48,648 nt of DNA. It comes from Sulfurovum sp. Lineage in GTDB: Bacteria > Campylobacterota > Campylobacteria > Campylobacterales > Sulfurovaceae. Where the stretch lies: the NCBI GenBank assembly GCA_027062365.1, contig JAMOTK010000019.1, positions 1 through 48,648 of the forward strand, written 5' to 3'. Of this stretch, positions 8,499-17,797 are shown in pieces (positions within the stretch are counted from its first letter, which is position 1; each line of letters opens with the position of its first letter). The notes below the pieces were generated by a model that saw nothing but the letters and a program-made list of their open reading frames with translations, was not told the origin of the DNA and did no database searches. The position numbers and the translations under genes were made by a program.

Positions 8499-9881
8499 AT
8501 GATTAAAAAAAGTAAAAAAATTATCCTTGCAGGACTTTTATCGACTGTAACCACTGCGTATTTATTTGGCTCTTTTGCACAAGTAAACAATAATAATACA
8601 CAAGGTGCTGATACAAGCACTAAAGTATATCAAGCATCAACAGCAAAAGAGAAGCTAGAAGCGTATATTAAGTTTACACAAATTCTCTCTGTGATAGAGA
8701 GTCAATATGTTGATGAAGTCAATACCACTGACCTTGTAGATAAAGCACTCAAAGGGCTTATGGCAAACCTTGATGCCCATTCTAGTTTTATGGATACCAA
8801 GTCATTTAAAGACCTTTCGGTACAGACCAAAGGTGAATTTGGTGGACTTGGTATCTCTATAGGTATGAAAGAAGGTGCTTTAACAGTTATCGCCCCTATT
8901 GATGGAACACCTGCTTTTAGGGCTGGTGTCAAATCTGGGGATATTATCTTAAAGATTAATGAAGTCATTACATTAGGCATGACTATTGATGAGTCTGTGA
9001 AGATGATGAGAGGCAAACCCAAGACAAGTTTGGTTTTAACTATTATCCGAAAAAAAGAGCCAAAACCCCTCAAAATAAAAATTACAAGAGATATTATCAA
9101 GATTCAATCGGTCTATGCTAAGACGATAGAAGATACCGTATTGTATTTACATGTCACTTCTTTTGACCAAAAAGTGGTAAAAGGTGTAAAGACAGCTATT
9201 TTAGAGCATAACAATACACAAGGTATTGTATTGGATTTACGTAATAACCCTGGGGGACTACTAGACCAAGCCGTAGGACTTGTAGATATTTTTATAGATA
9301 AAGGGGTAATCGTCAGTCAAAAAGGTAAAGTTGATACTGAAAATATGAGCTATGAAGCACACGCTGAAAATAGTGATATACAAACACCCATGGTGGTATT
9401 GGTCAATGGTGGCTCTGCTTCAGCTTCTGAGATTGTCTCTGGTGCTTTACAAGATTTTAATCGTTCCATCATTATAGGTGAAAAAACTTTTGGGAAAGGC
9501 TCGGTACAAGTCGTGATGCCTATTGGCGAAGATGAAGCGTTGAAGCTTACAGTAGCACGGTATTATCTCCCTAGTGGTCGTACGATTCAGGCATTGGGTG
9601 TGACACCAGATATTACTGTACATTTGGGTTCTATTGAATTAAAAGAAGACCCTCTCATGCTCAAAGAAAAAGACCTCAAAAAACATTTAGAGAGTGAATT
9701 GGAAAAAATGGAGAACAATATCACCATAGCTGTAGATCTCAATGTGACTATCAGTGATACGAATGAAAGCCAAATAGATGAAACGATTATTACCCAAGAC
9801 CAACTCTATAAAGATGCACAACTTAAGTCTGCTGTAGATATACTCAAAGCACTTATCATCACAAACAAAGGAAAAAGATAA
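8499..9881 (+). CDS. S41 family C-terminal processing protease (CtpA/Prc type)
   Basis: Periplasmic serine protease of 460 residues that trims C-termini of exported proteins. After an N-terminal signal or anchor segment come the CTP N-terminal region, a PDZ domain (about 100-185, with [11 protein letters not shown] and [10 protein letters not shown]), and the S41 domain. The catalytic Ser-Lys dyad is S308 in GSASASEI and K333 in FGKGS, 25 residues apart as in E. coli Prc. The C-terminal tail after residue 390 is acidic and low in complexity. The stop codon overlaps the purC start by one base. Confidence 0.93.
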   Translation: MIKKSKKIILAGLLSTVTTAYLFGSFAQVNNNNTQGADTSTKVYQASTAKEKLEAYIKFTQILSVIESQYVDEVNTTDLVDKALKGLMANLDAHSSFMDTKSFKDLSVQTKGEFGGLGISIGMKEGALTVIAPIDGTPAFRAGVKSGDIILKINEVITLGMTIDESVKMMRGKPKTSLVLTIIRKKEPKPLKIKITRDIIKIQSVYAKTIEDTVLYLHVTSFDQKVVKGVKTAILEHNNTQGIVLDLRNNPGGLLDQAVGLVDIFIDKGVIVSQKGKVDTENMSYEAHAENSDIQTPMVVLVNGGSASASEIVSGALQDFNRSIIIGEKTFGKGSVQVVMPIGEDEALKLTVARYYLPSGRTIQALGVTPDITVHLGSIELKEDPLMLKEKDLKKHLESELEKMENNITIAVDLNVTISDTNESQIDETIITQDQLYKDAQLKSAVDILKALIITNKGKR

Positions 9882-10600
9882 TGGAAAAAACAGAACTTCT
9901 TTATGAGGGAAAAGCAAAGAAAATTTGGAAAACATCTGATAAAAATCTATTGATATCTGAATTTAAGGATTCACTAACAGCATTTAATGGTGAGAAAAAA
10001 TCATCAGAAGAAGGCAAAGGTGCATTAAACAACCAAATTTCTACAGAACTTTTTCGCTATTTGGAAGAAAAAGGTATCCCTACACACTATGTAAAAACCC
10101 TTGATGATAACAATATGTTACATAAAACAGCAGAAGTTATCTATATTGAAGTGATTGTAAGAAACATCGCTACAGGAAGTTTGAGTAAAAATTTAGGTAT
10201 TGCAGATAAAACCGTATTGCCTTTTACTTTGGTTGAATTTGATTATAAAAATGATGAGTTAGGTGACCCTAAACTCAATGACCAACATTGTCTAATATTG
10301 AACTTAGTAAACAATACAGATGAGCTAGATTATATGAGATTTATGGCAAGACGTATCAATACCTTGCTTACAGAATTTTATGCCCAACTTGATATTAAAG
10401 TGGTTGACTTCAAATTAGAGTTTGGTAGAGATAAAAATGGTAACATTATTCTTATTGATGAACTCAGTCCTGATAACTTTAGACTTTGGGATGCCAAAAC
10501 AGATGAAAAGCTAGACAAAGATAGATTTAGACAAGGCTTAGGTGGGCTTACTGAAGCGTATAAGCAAGTACTAGATAGAATTAGAAATAGAAACAAATAA
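9881..10600 (+). CDS. purC: SAICAR synthase PurC
   Basis: Phosphoribosylaminoimidazole-succinocarboxamide synthase joins CAIR and aspartate with ATP. At 239 residues it has normal bacterial length, starting with the signature [11 protein letters not shown], then [23 protein letters not shown] and [23 protein letters not shown] precedes the ATG, which overlaps the protease stop by one base. It heads a purC-purS-purQ trio; purL is not in this window. Confidence 0.97.
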   Translation: MEKTELLYEGKAKKIWKTSDKNLLISEFKDSLTAFNGEKKSSEEGKGALNNQISTELFRYLEEKGIPTHYVKTLDDNNMLHKTAEVIYIEVIVRNIATGSLSKNLGIADKTVLPFTLVEFDYKNDELGDPKLNDQHCLILNLVNNTDELDYMRFMARRINTLLTEFYAQLDIKVVDFKLEFGRDKNGNIILIDELSPDNFRLWDAKTDEKLDKDRFRQGLGGLTEAYKQVLDRIRNRNK

Positions 10601-10609
10601 GGAATAACA

Positions 10610-10849
10610 ATGACAGCGATAATAAATGTATTTTTAAAAGAAGGTGTACTTGACCCACAAGGTAAAGCGGCACACCATGCACTTGATTCTTTGGGTTTTG
10701 ATGGGGTATCTGATGTACGTATCGGTAAACAAATTATTATCAATCTTGACATAGAAGATAAAAATGAAGCTAAAGCCCAAGCCAAAGAGATGTGTGAGAC
10801 ACTTCTTGCCAATACTGTCATCGAAGACTATACGATAGAGATAGCCTAA
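10610..10849 (+). CDS. purS: FGAM synthase subunit PurS
   Basis: Small subunit of the three-part formylglycinamidine synthase (PurL-PurQ-PurS) that bridges the glutaminase and synthase subunits. The 79 residues include the family patterns LKEGVLDPQGKA (near the N-terminus) and ALDSLGFDGVSDVRIGK. It lies nine bases after purC and one base before purQ, as expected for obligate partners. Confidence 0.95.
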   Translation: MTAIINVFLKEGVLDPQGKAAHHALDSLGFDGVSDVRIGKQIIINLDIEDKNEAKAQAKEMCETLLANTVIEDYTIEIA

Positions 10850-10850
10850 T

Positions 10851-11522
10851 ATGAAAGTCGCAGTATTAAGGTTTCCTGGTACAAACTGTGAGTTTGATAC
10901 CCAGTATGCATTTGAAAAGCTAGGACATAGCACAGAGATTGTATGGCATGAAGAAGTCACACTTCCTAAAGAGATTGACTTAGTCGTAGTACCAGGTGGA
11001 TTTTCTTATGGTGACTACTTACGTTCAGGCTCTATTGCACGGTTTTCTCCTGTTATGAAAGCAGTGATACGCTTTGCCAATGAGGGAGGAAAGGTACTAG
11101 GTATTTGTAATGGATTTCAAATCCTTACAGAAGCAGGTCTTCTCCCTGGTGCATTAAAACGTAACAATAATTTACATTTCATCTCTAAACATCAAACCCT
11201 TTGTGTAGTCAACAATGACAATGCATTTTTAAATAAATGTACCCAAGGTGAGATACTCAATATCCCTATCGCCCATGCTGATGGTAACTACTATATAGAT
11301 GAATCAGGATTTAAAGCACTAGAAGAAAATAATCAAATTTTACTTCGATACTGTGATGCTAAAGGTAAACCTATGGTAGTCAATGGTTCGGTAACCTCTA
11401 TCGCAGGGGTTTGTAATGCCTCTAAAAATGTTTTTGGTCTTATGCCTCATCCTGAACGTGCTTTAGAAGCTATCTTAGGTTCAGAAGATGGTATTCGTAT
11501 GCTTCAAGGTTTTGAAGTATAA
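10851..11522 (+). CDS. purQ: FGAM synthase glutaminase subunit PurQ
   Basis: Class I glutamine amidotransferase (223 residues) supplying ammonia to PurL. The catalytic triad is visible: C86 in GICNGFQ, H200 and E202 in MPHPERA. The oxyanion-region motif PGGFSYGDYLRSG (48-60) is typical of PurQ. The stop overlaps the start of the next, unrelated membrane protein gene by one base. Confidence 0.96.
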   Translation: MKVAVLRFPGTNCEFDTQYAFEKLGHSTEIVWHEEVTLPKEIDLVVVPGGFSYGDYLRSGSIARFSPVMKAVIRFANEGGKVLGICNGFQILTEAGLLPGALKRNNNLHFISKHQTLCVVNNDNAFLNKCTQGEILNIPIAHADGNYYIDESGFKALEENNQILLRYCDAKGKPMVVNGSVTSIAGVCNASKNVFGLMPHPERALEAILGSEDGIRMLQGFEV

Positions 11523-12568
11523 TGAAAAACCTACCTGTTGTTTCGTTATTATTAGTATTTTTATGGTTATTTACTAGCATACTCAACGCAACACAGATAG
11601 AATATAAATACTCATATATTCCCAAAAAAATCTATGAAAATCAACTTTTCCCTGTCACTATCATTGGGATAGGGGTGAGTAGTCGTAGTCATCCTAGTTT
11701 TAGTTTTGATAAGACAAGTCATATCAAACCTATGGATAAAAAACCTCTTGTGATTCGTAATGGGAATGATAGTTTTTTTACTTTTTATTTTAAAGCAGAA
11801 AACAAAAATATTAAACTACCTGCATTAAATATCTCATCAAAAAACTTAAATACCATACTTCCCTCACAAAACATTTTGATTAATACATTAAAGAAACGAA
11901 AAGATTTTTGTGCTGTACTTGCTGCTGATATGAAAGTGAAAAATTCTCAAGTCTCTAACTATGATGAAAAAAACAACATGGTGATACTTAATATTGAAGC
12001 CTTTGAAGCCAATCTTGAAAATATGAAAATCTATGGGGCTATAGAATCTGGGGTAGATACGCTATCACGAAAGTTTGCCAAAGTTTCTGCTGAATTTTAT
12101 ATCGTCGTACCTGCTAAGACCAAAAAACTTAGATTTACGTATTTTAATACGATTAAAAAGCAGTATGTTTTTATCAATATTTCTACCACGCTTAAAGATG
12201 CTAGTATCGCTACACATTCTGAACTCAATCCAAAAGAAGATAGTTTTGAAAAACTAAAAAAATATGCTATGATTATGTTATCTTTATTTTTTGCTATAAT
12301 GTTTTTATTTAAACGAGATTTGTTTTATCTAGTATTGGCTACCATTTCAGTTATTACATTCCTAAGCCTTTTTATCCCTCATAAAAAAGTCTGTGTCTCA
12401 CAAGGAACACCTCTTTATATCCTCCCTACGCAAACTAGTACAGTGGGTACTAAAATAGACAAAGAGATGCATACCTCTTTGCTAGGGACACGTGGGGTGT
12501 ATAGCAAGATAGAATATAAAGATGGATTGATAGGATGGATAAAAAATGAAAATATTTGTAAAAATTAG
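11522..12568 (+). CDS. Membrane-anchored protein of unknown function with C-terminal SH3-like tail
   Basis: A 348-residue protein with a signal peptide (about 1-23), a roughly 220-residue periplasmic beta-rich region (stretch FPVTIIGIG and later domains reminiscent of BatD-like beta-sandwiches, but not assigned), two adjacent transmembrane segments (about 247-286, with charged KRDL between them), and a C-terminal piece (about 292-348) with the look of a bacterial SH3 domain: PLYILPTQTST, then GVYSKIEYKDGLIGWI. I do not recognise a named family. It overlaps purQ by one base and plsC by 23, so translation is coupled. Confidence 0.75.
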   Translation: MKNLPVVSLLLVFLWLFTSILNATQIEYKYSYIPKKIYENQLFPVTIIGIGVSSRSHPSFSFDKTSHIKPMDKKPLVIRNGNDSFFTFYFKAENKNIKLPALNISSKNLNTILPSQNILINTLKKRKDFCAVLAADMKVKNSQVSNYDEKNNMVILNIEAFEANLENMKIYGAIESGVDTLSRKFAKVSAEFYIVVPAKTKKLRFTYFNTIKKQYVFINISTTLKDASIATHSELNPKEDSFEKLKKYAMIMLSLFFAIMFLFKRDLFYLVLATISVITFLSLFIPHKKVCVSQGTPLYILPTQTSTVGTKIDKEMHTSLLGTRGVYSKIEYKDGLIGWIKNENICKN

Positions 12569-13256
12569 ATTTTATTGGGGTGCTTTTATCATCTCCTTTA
12601 ATACAGCTGTCTTTATGATACCTGCCTTAATGCTTTTTGGCAAATACAAAAGCACCATTGTCCATCATATCAATCGTATGACACTTTTTATGATAGGTGG
12701 AAAACTAAAACAAATAGGTGAAATGGATAAAACAGCAGACTTATATGTGATGAACCATCAAGGTATCATTGATATTATAGGATTAGAAGCTTTACAAAAT
12801 AATCATATTCGTTGGATTGCAAAAAAAGAGCTTTTTGATGCATTTTGGTTTGGTAACCTTTTACGCTATGGAGAGATGATTTCATTAGATAGAAGCAATA
12901 AAGCAGGACTACGTAAACTTATCAAAGATGTACAAATCTCTAAAGAAGAGCTACAGCGTCCTGTTGCAATTTTTCCAGAGGGGACAAGGACAGATAAACA
13001 AGCCCTTTTAAGCTTCAAACAAGGCACAAATATTATCGCTAAAAAGTTGGCATTACGTGTCCAACCTATCGTGATTACAGGAAGTAAAAAGATACTCAAT
13101 GAGCATGATTATACAGCACATTCAGGTACAGTACATTATATATTTTTACCTAGTATTGAAGTAGATTCAAGCAATGAAGCGTGGTTTGATACCCTCCAAA
13201 AAGATATGCAAGAGGTAATAGATGCTGAATTACATGACCATCATCGCAGTCGCTAG
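12546..13256 (+). CDS. plsC: 1-acyl-sn-glycerol-3-phosphate acyltransferase (PlsC family)
   Basis: A 236-residue LPLAT protein with a hydrophobic N-terminus and the blocks NHQGIID (HX4D catalytic pair), GEMISLDR and FPEGTR. PlsC makes phosphatidic acid from lysophosphatidic acid and acyl donor. This one looks closer to classical PlsC than the paralogue at 7635, including the MTLFMIGGKLKQIGE lead-in. The start overlaps the upstream membrane protein gene by 23 bases and its end overlaps crcB by 35. Confidence 0.85.
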   Translation: MKIFVKIRFYWGAFIISFNTAVFMIPALMLFGKYKSTIVHHINRMTLFMIGGKLKQIGEMDKTADLYVMNHQGIIDIIGLEALQNNHIRWIAKKELFDAFWFGNLLRYGEMISLDRSNKAGLRKLIKDVQISKEELQRPVAIFPEGTRTDKQALLSFKQGTNIIAKKLALRVQPIVITGSKKILNEHDYTAHSGTVHYIFLPSIEVDSSNEAWFDTLQKDMQEVIDAELHDHHRSR

Positions 13257-13611
13257 TGGTGGTGCTATTGGGGCGACACTAAGATTAATTATCAATGGAT
13301 TTGTCAATAAACATTTTGTGCATGGCTTACCGTTGGGTACTTTAGGTGTAAATTTATTAGGCTCTTTACTTATTGGTGTTTTATTTGCGTATTTTCATCT
13401 AAACACAACGCTCTCACCCCACCTAAGAACATTTATGGTAACAGGGATACTAGGAGCATTAACCACCTACTCTACCTTTGCGATAGAGAGCTTTTTTTTA
13501 CTTGAATCAGGACAGTACCTCTATGCTTTTGCCAATATGGCACTCAACCTTTTTGGAACTATTCTCTTTGCAGGGATAGGCTACTTCCTTATCATGCAAT
13601 TATCTAAATAA
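13222..13611 (+). CDS. crcB: Fluoride ion channel CrcB/Fluc
   Basis: Small four-helix membrane protein (129 residues) exporting fluoride as a dual-topology dimer. Signatures: SGGAIGATLRLIING near the N-terminus, PLGTLGVNLLGSLLIG with the conserved Asn, and TGILGALTTYSTFAIE with the Phe-box region. AGAGG at 13211-13215 supports the ATG at 13222 inside the plsC end. The start lies inside plsC and the surrounding sequence is coding, so there is no room for the fluoride riboswitch often found before crcB; expression is probably constitutive from the operon. Confidence 0.94.
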   Translation: MLNYMTIIAVASGGAIGATLRLIINGFVNKHFVHGLPLGTLGVNLLGSLLIGVLFAYFHLNTTLSPHLRTFMVTGILGALTTYSTFAIESFFLLESGQYLYAFANMALNLFGTILFAGIGYFLIMQLSK

Positions 13612-13623
13612 TTAGGAAAAATA

Positions 13624-13884
13624 TTGTTAACACTTAATAAAGAAATAGAAAAACACATTAAAAAGCTCGTAAATCCTCTCAAAGAAGAAGATGAATTACT
13701 TCAAGTATTGAAAAGAAAACTCACAAAAAAAGAGTTAAAACTACTGAGTGGCTGGGCTAAAAATGTACCTACAGAAACGATTCAAAAAGAATTAAGTCTT
13801 GATGAAGAGCAGTATGCTACACTCTCTACAAAATTAATTAAAAAGCTTAACCAAGAAAAATTAAAACAAGAAATATGTATTTAA
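13624..13884 (+). CDS. Small charged helical protein, function unknown
   Basis: An 86-residue, lysine- and glutamate-rich protein predicted to be almost all helical, with an internal helix-turn-helix-like stretch (about 47-75, TETIQKELSLDEEQYATL). It starts at TTG 13624 with AGGA at 13613-13616. It sits between crcB and the hybrid kinase with 12- and 24-base gaps. It could be a sigma-factor-like or small DNA-binding accessory; I do not recognise the family. Confidence 0.65.
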   Translation: MLTLNKEIEKHIKKLVNPLKEEDELLQVLKRKLTKKELKLLSGWAKNVPTETIQKELSLDEEQYATLSTKLIKKLNQEKLKQEICI

Positions 13885-13908
13885 ATTAAATATAAGAGGA
13901 AAGATATA

Positions 13909-15912
13909 ATGTTAAATTCATCTCAATTGATAGAGACACTTACTAAAGTCATGCACCAAATATCTAAAATAGATGATAAAAAAGAGATTTTTCTTATCAT
14001 TGAACAACTTTTAATAGACTTTAGTGATTCTAATACAGCTACACTCTTTGTCTACAATAAAGAAAAACATCAGTTATGTAGCTTCACCAATGAGGAAGAA
14101 ACTTTTTTTCATAGCAATGAAGAAAAAAGTTTATTAGGCAATGCATTTTTATTGAAACAACAAAATTATTATAACCATGTTATTAGTGAAAAACACTATA
14201 ATAGTGATGTAGATAATCCATATAGCCTTAAAGTAAAAGCCCAAATTTTGATACCAATTGTAGAAAAAGATGAACTTATCGCCATTATACGCACCAATCG
14301 TATACTTCCTAATTCTAAACCTTATCATAAATTTGAAATGGACATGCTGCACTCCTTACAAGAATTTTTAGTTAAAATCATTATGATGGCACACACTAAT
14401 AAGAAAGATATGGATAGGATTATTGATACCGAACAGATCAACACTGATATTGAAAAAGCAACGCATCTTAAAAATATGCCAGTAATACCAAAAGACACCA
14501 TGCTCTTTTTATCAAATATCGTCCATGACATTCGTACACCTGCCAATGCTTTATATGGGTTTTTGGAACTCATCGAAGAGTACAGTACAGATACACGTAT
14601 CAAAGACTTTGTCTCCAATGCCAAAGAGAGTGCCTTATTTATCAATACCTTAACCGATGCTATTTTAGATACAAATAAACAAGAGTATAGAGAAGATAAT
14701 GACACAAATACGATTACAAGTACTGTCAAGTTCTTTGCAAATATTGCCAATCTTTTCTCAGCAAATATGTCTGATAAAAAGATAGAATATATCATTTATT
14801 TAGACCCATCTTTACCCAAAGAGATTAAAATTGATGTATTAAAACTCAAACGTATTTTGGTCAATCTCATCGGAAATGCTTATAAATTTACACCTATTCA
14901 TAAAAAAATATCTTTTGAAGTAAACTATAATAAACATAAACGTACTTTAGATATTTCTATTGAAGATGAAGGTATTGGTATTGCTAAAGACAAACAAGAA
15001 AAGATTTTTCAAGCCTTTGAACAAGCTGAAGATGATACCACACAAAAGTATGGAGGTACAGGGTTAGGACTCTCTATCTGTTCTAACTATGTCCATGAAT
15101 TAAAAGGTGAGTTAAAAGTAGAAAGTCACTTGGGAAAAGGTAGTAAATTTTATTTTACAATACCTATAGAGATTATTAATGCTGATATGACTTTAAAACC
15201 CTTTGTAGACCTTGATAAAAAAATAACCATATTAGATGATGGTACACATAAATCTGATGCTCAAAATATCTATGCCTATCTTATTAGTTTTGGACTTAGT
15301 TCCCATCATATCACTATTGCCAATACATTTTCTTCGCAGAGTACACATATTTTTTGTTTCCAAAATCAATTATCAGATAGCCTTATGAAGGAGATAAAAG
15401 AGAAGAAGATAAAACTTCTCATTATAGAAGAATCCATACTCTCATTGTCACAAGACAAACGCTATAAAGATGAAACAATTATATCACTCAATACCTATTA
15501 TGGTGATGCGATTAATGACTTTACTTATTTTAAACCTAGACATAAAATCCTTATCGCAGATGATAATAAAATAAATGTGATGCTTTTAGAATCTATGTTA
15601 GAAGTAGAATATGTCACCATAGAAAGTGTCGTAGATGGAGAGTTAGCTTTAGCAAAACTGTATGCAGCACAAGAAAAAGATGAACCTTTTGATATTGTAT
15701 TTATAGACCAACATATGCCTTATTTATCGGGTTCTGAAGTCATTAAACGCTATAAAGCATCAGAACAAGAGTATCAAAGTAAACCTATTTATGCTATTTC
15801 TATTACAGGTGATCCTTATTTGAGTCAAGATGATAAGTCTCTATTTGATTTACATATTCCTAAACCATTTAACAAACAAATAGTACGAGATGCTATCATA
15901 CAACTTAAATAA
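13909..15912 (+). CDS. Hybrid sensor histidine kinase/response regulator with GAF-like sensor
   Basis: A 667-residue cytoplasmic hybrid kinase with no membrane segment. Order: GAF-like sensor domain (about 10-165), HisKA with H206 in IVHDIRTPANAL, HATPase_c with the N-box LIGNAYKFTP, G1 DEGIGIA and G2 GGTGLGLSI, a short degenerate receiver-like spacer (about 435-535, beginning KKITILDDG), and a C-terminal receiver with the DD pair (LIADDN), phosphoacceptor D600 in FIDQHMPYLSG and the KPF lysine near the end. The first receiver-like spacer lacks a clear phosphoacceptor. The signal is presumably soluble or redox. SD AGAGGAAAG fits the ATG. Confidence 0.9.
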   Translation: MLNSSQLIETLTKVMHQISKIDDKKEIFLIIEQLLIDFSDSNTATLFVYNKEKHQLCSFTNEEETFFHSNEEKSLLGNAFLLKQQNYYNHVISEKHYNSDVDNPYSLKVKAQILIPIVEKDELIAIIRTNRILPNSKPYHKFEMDMLHSLQEFLVKIIMMAHTNKKDMDRIIDTEQINTDIEKATHLKNMPVIPKDTMLFLSNIVHDIRTPANALYGFLELIEEYSTDTRIKDFVSNAKESALFINTLTDAILDTNKQEYREDNDTNTITSTVKFFANIANLFSANMSDKKIEYIIYLDPSLPKEIKIDVLKLKRILVNLIGNAYKFTPIHKKISFEVNYNKHKRTLDISIEDEGIGIAKDKQEKIFQAFEQAEDDTTQKYGGTGLGLSICSNYVHELKGELKVESHLGKGSKFYFTIPIEIINADMTLKPFVDLDKKITILDDGTHKSDAQNIYAYLISFGLSSHHITIANTFSSQSTHIFCFQNQLSDSLMKEIKEKKIKLLIIEESILSLSQDKRYKDETIISLNTYYGDAINDFTYFKPRHKILIADDNKINVMLLESMLEVEYVTIESVVDGELALAKLYAAQEKDEPFDIVFIDQHMPYLSGSEVIKRYKASEQEYQSKPIYAISITGDPYLSQDDKSLFDLHIPKPFNKQIVRDAIIQLK

Positions 15913-15929
15913 TATTAAAGGATATAATT

Positions 15930-17003
15930 ATGGAAATACTACACTTTTTTGAAGCATTATGGCAACTTACCTTAGCTATGGCTCCATATATACTCTTTGG
16001 ACTTCTCTTTGCAGGTATTTTACATGAGATAGTCCCAGATAGTATAGTGACCAAGCATTTAGGTAAAGATAATATTCTCTCCGTACTCAAATCAACCCTT
16101 TTTGGTATCCCTCTGCCTGTATGTTCTTGTGGTGTCATTCCCTTAGCTACCTCCATCAAAAAATCAGGAGCATCCAAAGGAGCTACACTCTCTTTTCTTA
16201 TCTCTACACCTATTACAGGGGTAGATTCTATCATGGCTACTTATGGTATCTTTGGATGGATATTTACGCTTTATCGTGTACTTACTTCAAGCATTATTGC
16301 CATCATAGCAGGGATACTAAGCAATATCTTTGACAAAGAAGAGATACCTAGTGTAAAGAAATTTTCTTTCTCAACACAAGTACCCAAAGTAGACACTTCA
16401 TGTGGTACAGGTGTAGGTTCATGCTGTAGTAGCACACAAACATCTAAAAAGTTTTCTTTCCTCGCAGCCTATCAGTATGCCTTTGGTACTTTACTCAAAG
16501 ATATTAGTACAGCCCTCTTTTGGGGTTTGATTTTAGGTGCATTGATTAGCGTAGCCATACCTGAAAATCTATCTAATATACTTCACACCTATACATGGCT
16601 CTCCTATCTTATCGTGATTATCATTGCCATACCCATGTATGTCTGTGCCACAGCTTCACTGCCTATCGCTGCTGGGCTAATGCTCTCTGGTGTGAGTGCT
16701 GGGGCAGCTTTTGTCTTCTTATTGGCAGGACCTGCTACCAATACTGTGACCATTGGAGTGGTCAAAAAGATGTTAGGTATGAAATCACTTATTATCTATC
16801 TTGGGACAATTACTATAGGTAGTATCTTTTTTGGGATAGGGCTTGATGCTATCTTTGACATTTCACAAATAGACCCCAAGACTTTGATACATTTGCATGA
16901 TGAAAGTACCCTTTTGGCTGTGCTTTCTGCTATTGTTTTGTGGGGCTTTATACTCTATTATCTTAGCAAACCCTATCTAATCAAACTCAAATCAAATGCC
17001 TAG
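15930..17003 (+). CDS. SO_0444-type Cu/Zn efflux permease
   Basis: A 357-residue polytopic membrane protein of the DUF318/permease (YraQ-like) superfamily, subgroup SO_0444. The first half carries FGIPLPVCSCGVIPLA followed by KKSGASKGATLSFLISTP, and the second half carries YVCATASLPIAAGLMLSG and AGPATNTVTIG, an internal two-fold repeat. A central hydrophilic loop has Cys-rich SCGTGVGSCCSS, a plausible metal-binding site. Members are reported to export copper or zinc; the specificity here is inferred only from family. It lies between the hybrid kinase and thiD, and its end overlaps thiD by 8 bases. Confidence 0.85.
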   Translation: MEILHFFEALWQLTLAMAPYILFGLLFAGILHEIVPDSIVTKHLGKDNILSVLKSTLFGIPLPVCSCGVIPLATSIKKSGASKGATLSFLISTPITGVDSIMATYGIFGWIFTLYRVLTSSIIAIIAGILSNIFDKEEIPSVKKFSFSTQVPKVDTSCGTGVGSCCSSTQTSKKFSFLAAYQYAFGTLLKDISTALFWGLILGALISVAIPENLSNILHTYTWLSYLIVIIIAIPMYVCATASLPIAAGLMLSGVSAGAAFVFLLAGPATNTVTIGVVKKMLGMKSLIIYLGTITIGSIFFGIGLDAIFDISQIDPKTLIHLHDESTLLAVLSAIVLWGFILYYLSKPYLIKLKSNA

Positions 17004-17796
17004 TCCCTACATCACAGTATTGAGTATCGCAGGGTCAGATTCTTCAGGGGGTGCTGGGATACAAGCTGATATTAAAAGTATCTCTGCCAATGGTGGCTAT
17101 GCCTCTTCTGTTATCACAGCAACCACAGCACAAAATACCCAAGGGATACGTGATATACACCCTATTCCCATAGCACATCTTATCGCTCAAATGGAAGCTG
17201 TTTTTGAAGATATAGACTTTTTGGCTGTCAAAATAGGAATGCTTCACTCTAGTGAACTGATAGAAGCTGTAGAAAATACGCTAAAAAAGTATCAGCCCAA
17301 AAATATCGTCTTAGACCCTGTGATGGTCGCTTCATCAGGGGATAATCTCATCGACCATCACGCCATCGAACGATTGAAACAATTTTTACCCCATGTCACA
17401 CTTATTACCCCCAATATTCCAGAAGCCCAAATACTCATAGGACACAGTATAAACCTAGAAAATGTAAAAGCCTCAAGCCAAGAGATAGCAGAAAAATATA
17501 AAGTCTCTGTCTTACTAAAAGGGGGGCATCTGGATTTTATTGAGGAGATGACAGATACGTTGTACAACTATCAAAGTAAGCAAATAACATCTATTCACAA
17601 CAAAGCCATCAAGACTAGACATACCCATGGTACGGGATGTGCTTTATCTTCTAGTATCGCTACCTTTTTAGCCCATGGAGAGTGTTTAGAAGTCGCTGTA
17701 AACAAAGCATGTACCTATCTCAACCATGCTATCTACGAGGGAAAAGACAAAGTCTTAGGTAAAGGACATAATCCTATTAACCATTTTGGACTTTAG
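16996..17796 (+). CDS. thiD: Hydroxymethylpyrimidine/phosphomethylpyrimidine kinase ThiD
   Basis: Phosphorylates HMP and HMP-P in thiamine biosynthesis. Of 266 residues, the N-terminal AGSDSSGGAGIQADIKS (12-28), the TAQNTQG block, the VLDPVMVASSGD block and the C-terminal THGTGCALSSSIA anion hole are all intact. It is coupled to the permease by an 8-base overlap. The upstream bases are coding, so no TPP riboswitch can be placed directly before it. The other thi genes are not in the window. Confidence 0.95.
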   Translation: MPSPYITVLSIAGSDSSGGAGIQADIKSISANGGYASSVITATTAQNTQGIRDIHPIPIAHLIAQMEAVFEDIDFLAVKIGMLHSSELIEAVENTLKKYQPKNIVLDPVMVASSGDNLIDHHAIERLKQFLPHVTLITPNIPEAQILIGHSINLENVKASSQEIAEKYKVSVLLKGGHLDFIEEMTDTLYNYQSKQITSIHNKAIKTRHTHGTGCALSSSIATFLAHGECLEVAVNKACTYLNHAIYEGKDKVLGKGHNPINHFGL

Positions 17797-17797
17797 T

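Noticed and set aside
13170-13225. Fluoride riboswitch before crcB
   Set aside because: This stretch is plsC coding sequence and has no crcB-motif consensus that I can see.
7635-13256. The two PlsC-like acyltransferases as a duplicated segment
   Set aside because: They share only family motifs; flanking genes and DNA sequences differ, so they are old paralogues rather than a local duplication.
16930-16996. TPP riboswitch before thiD
   Set aside because: Coding sequence of the permease; no THI-element core motifs visible.
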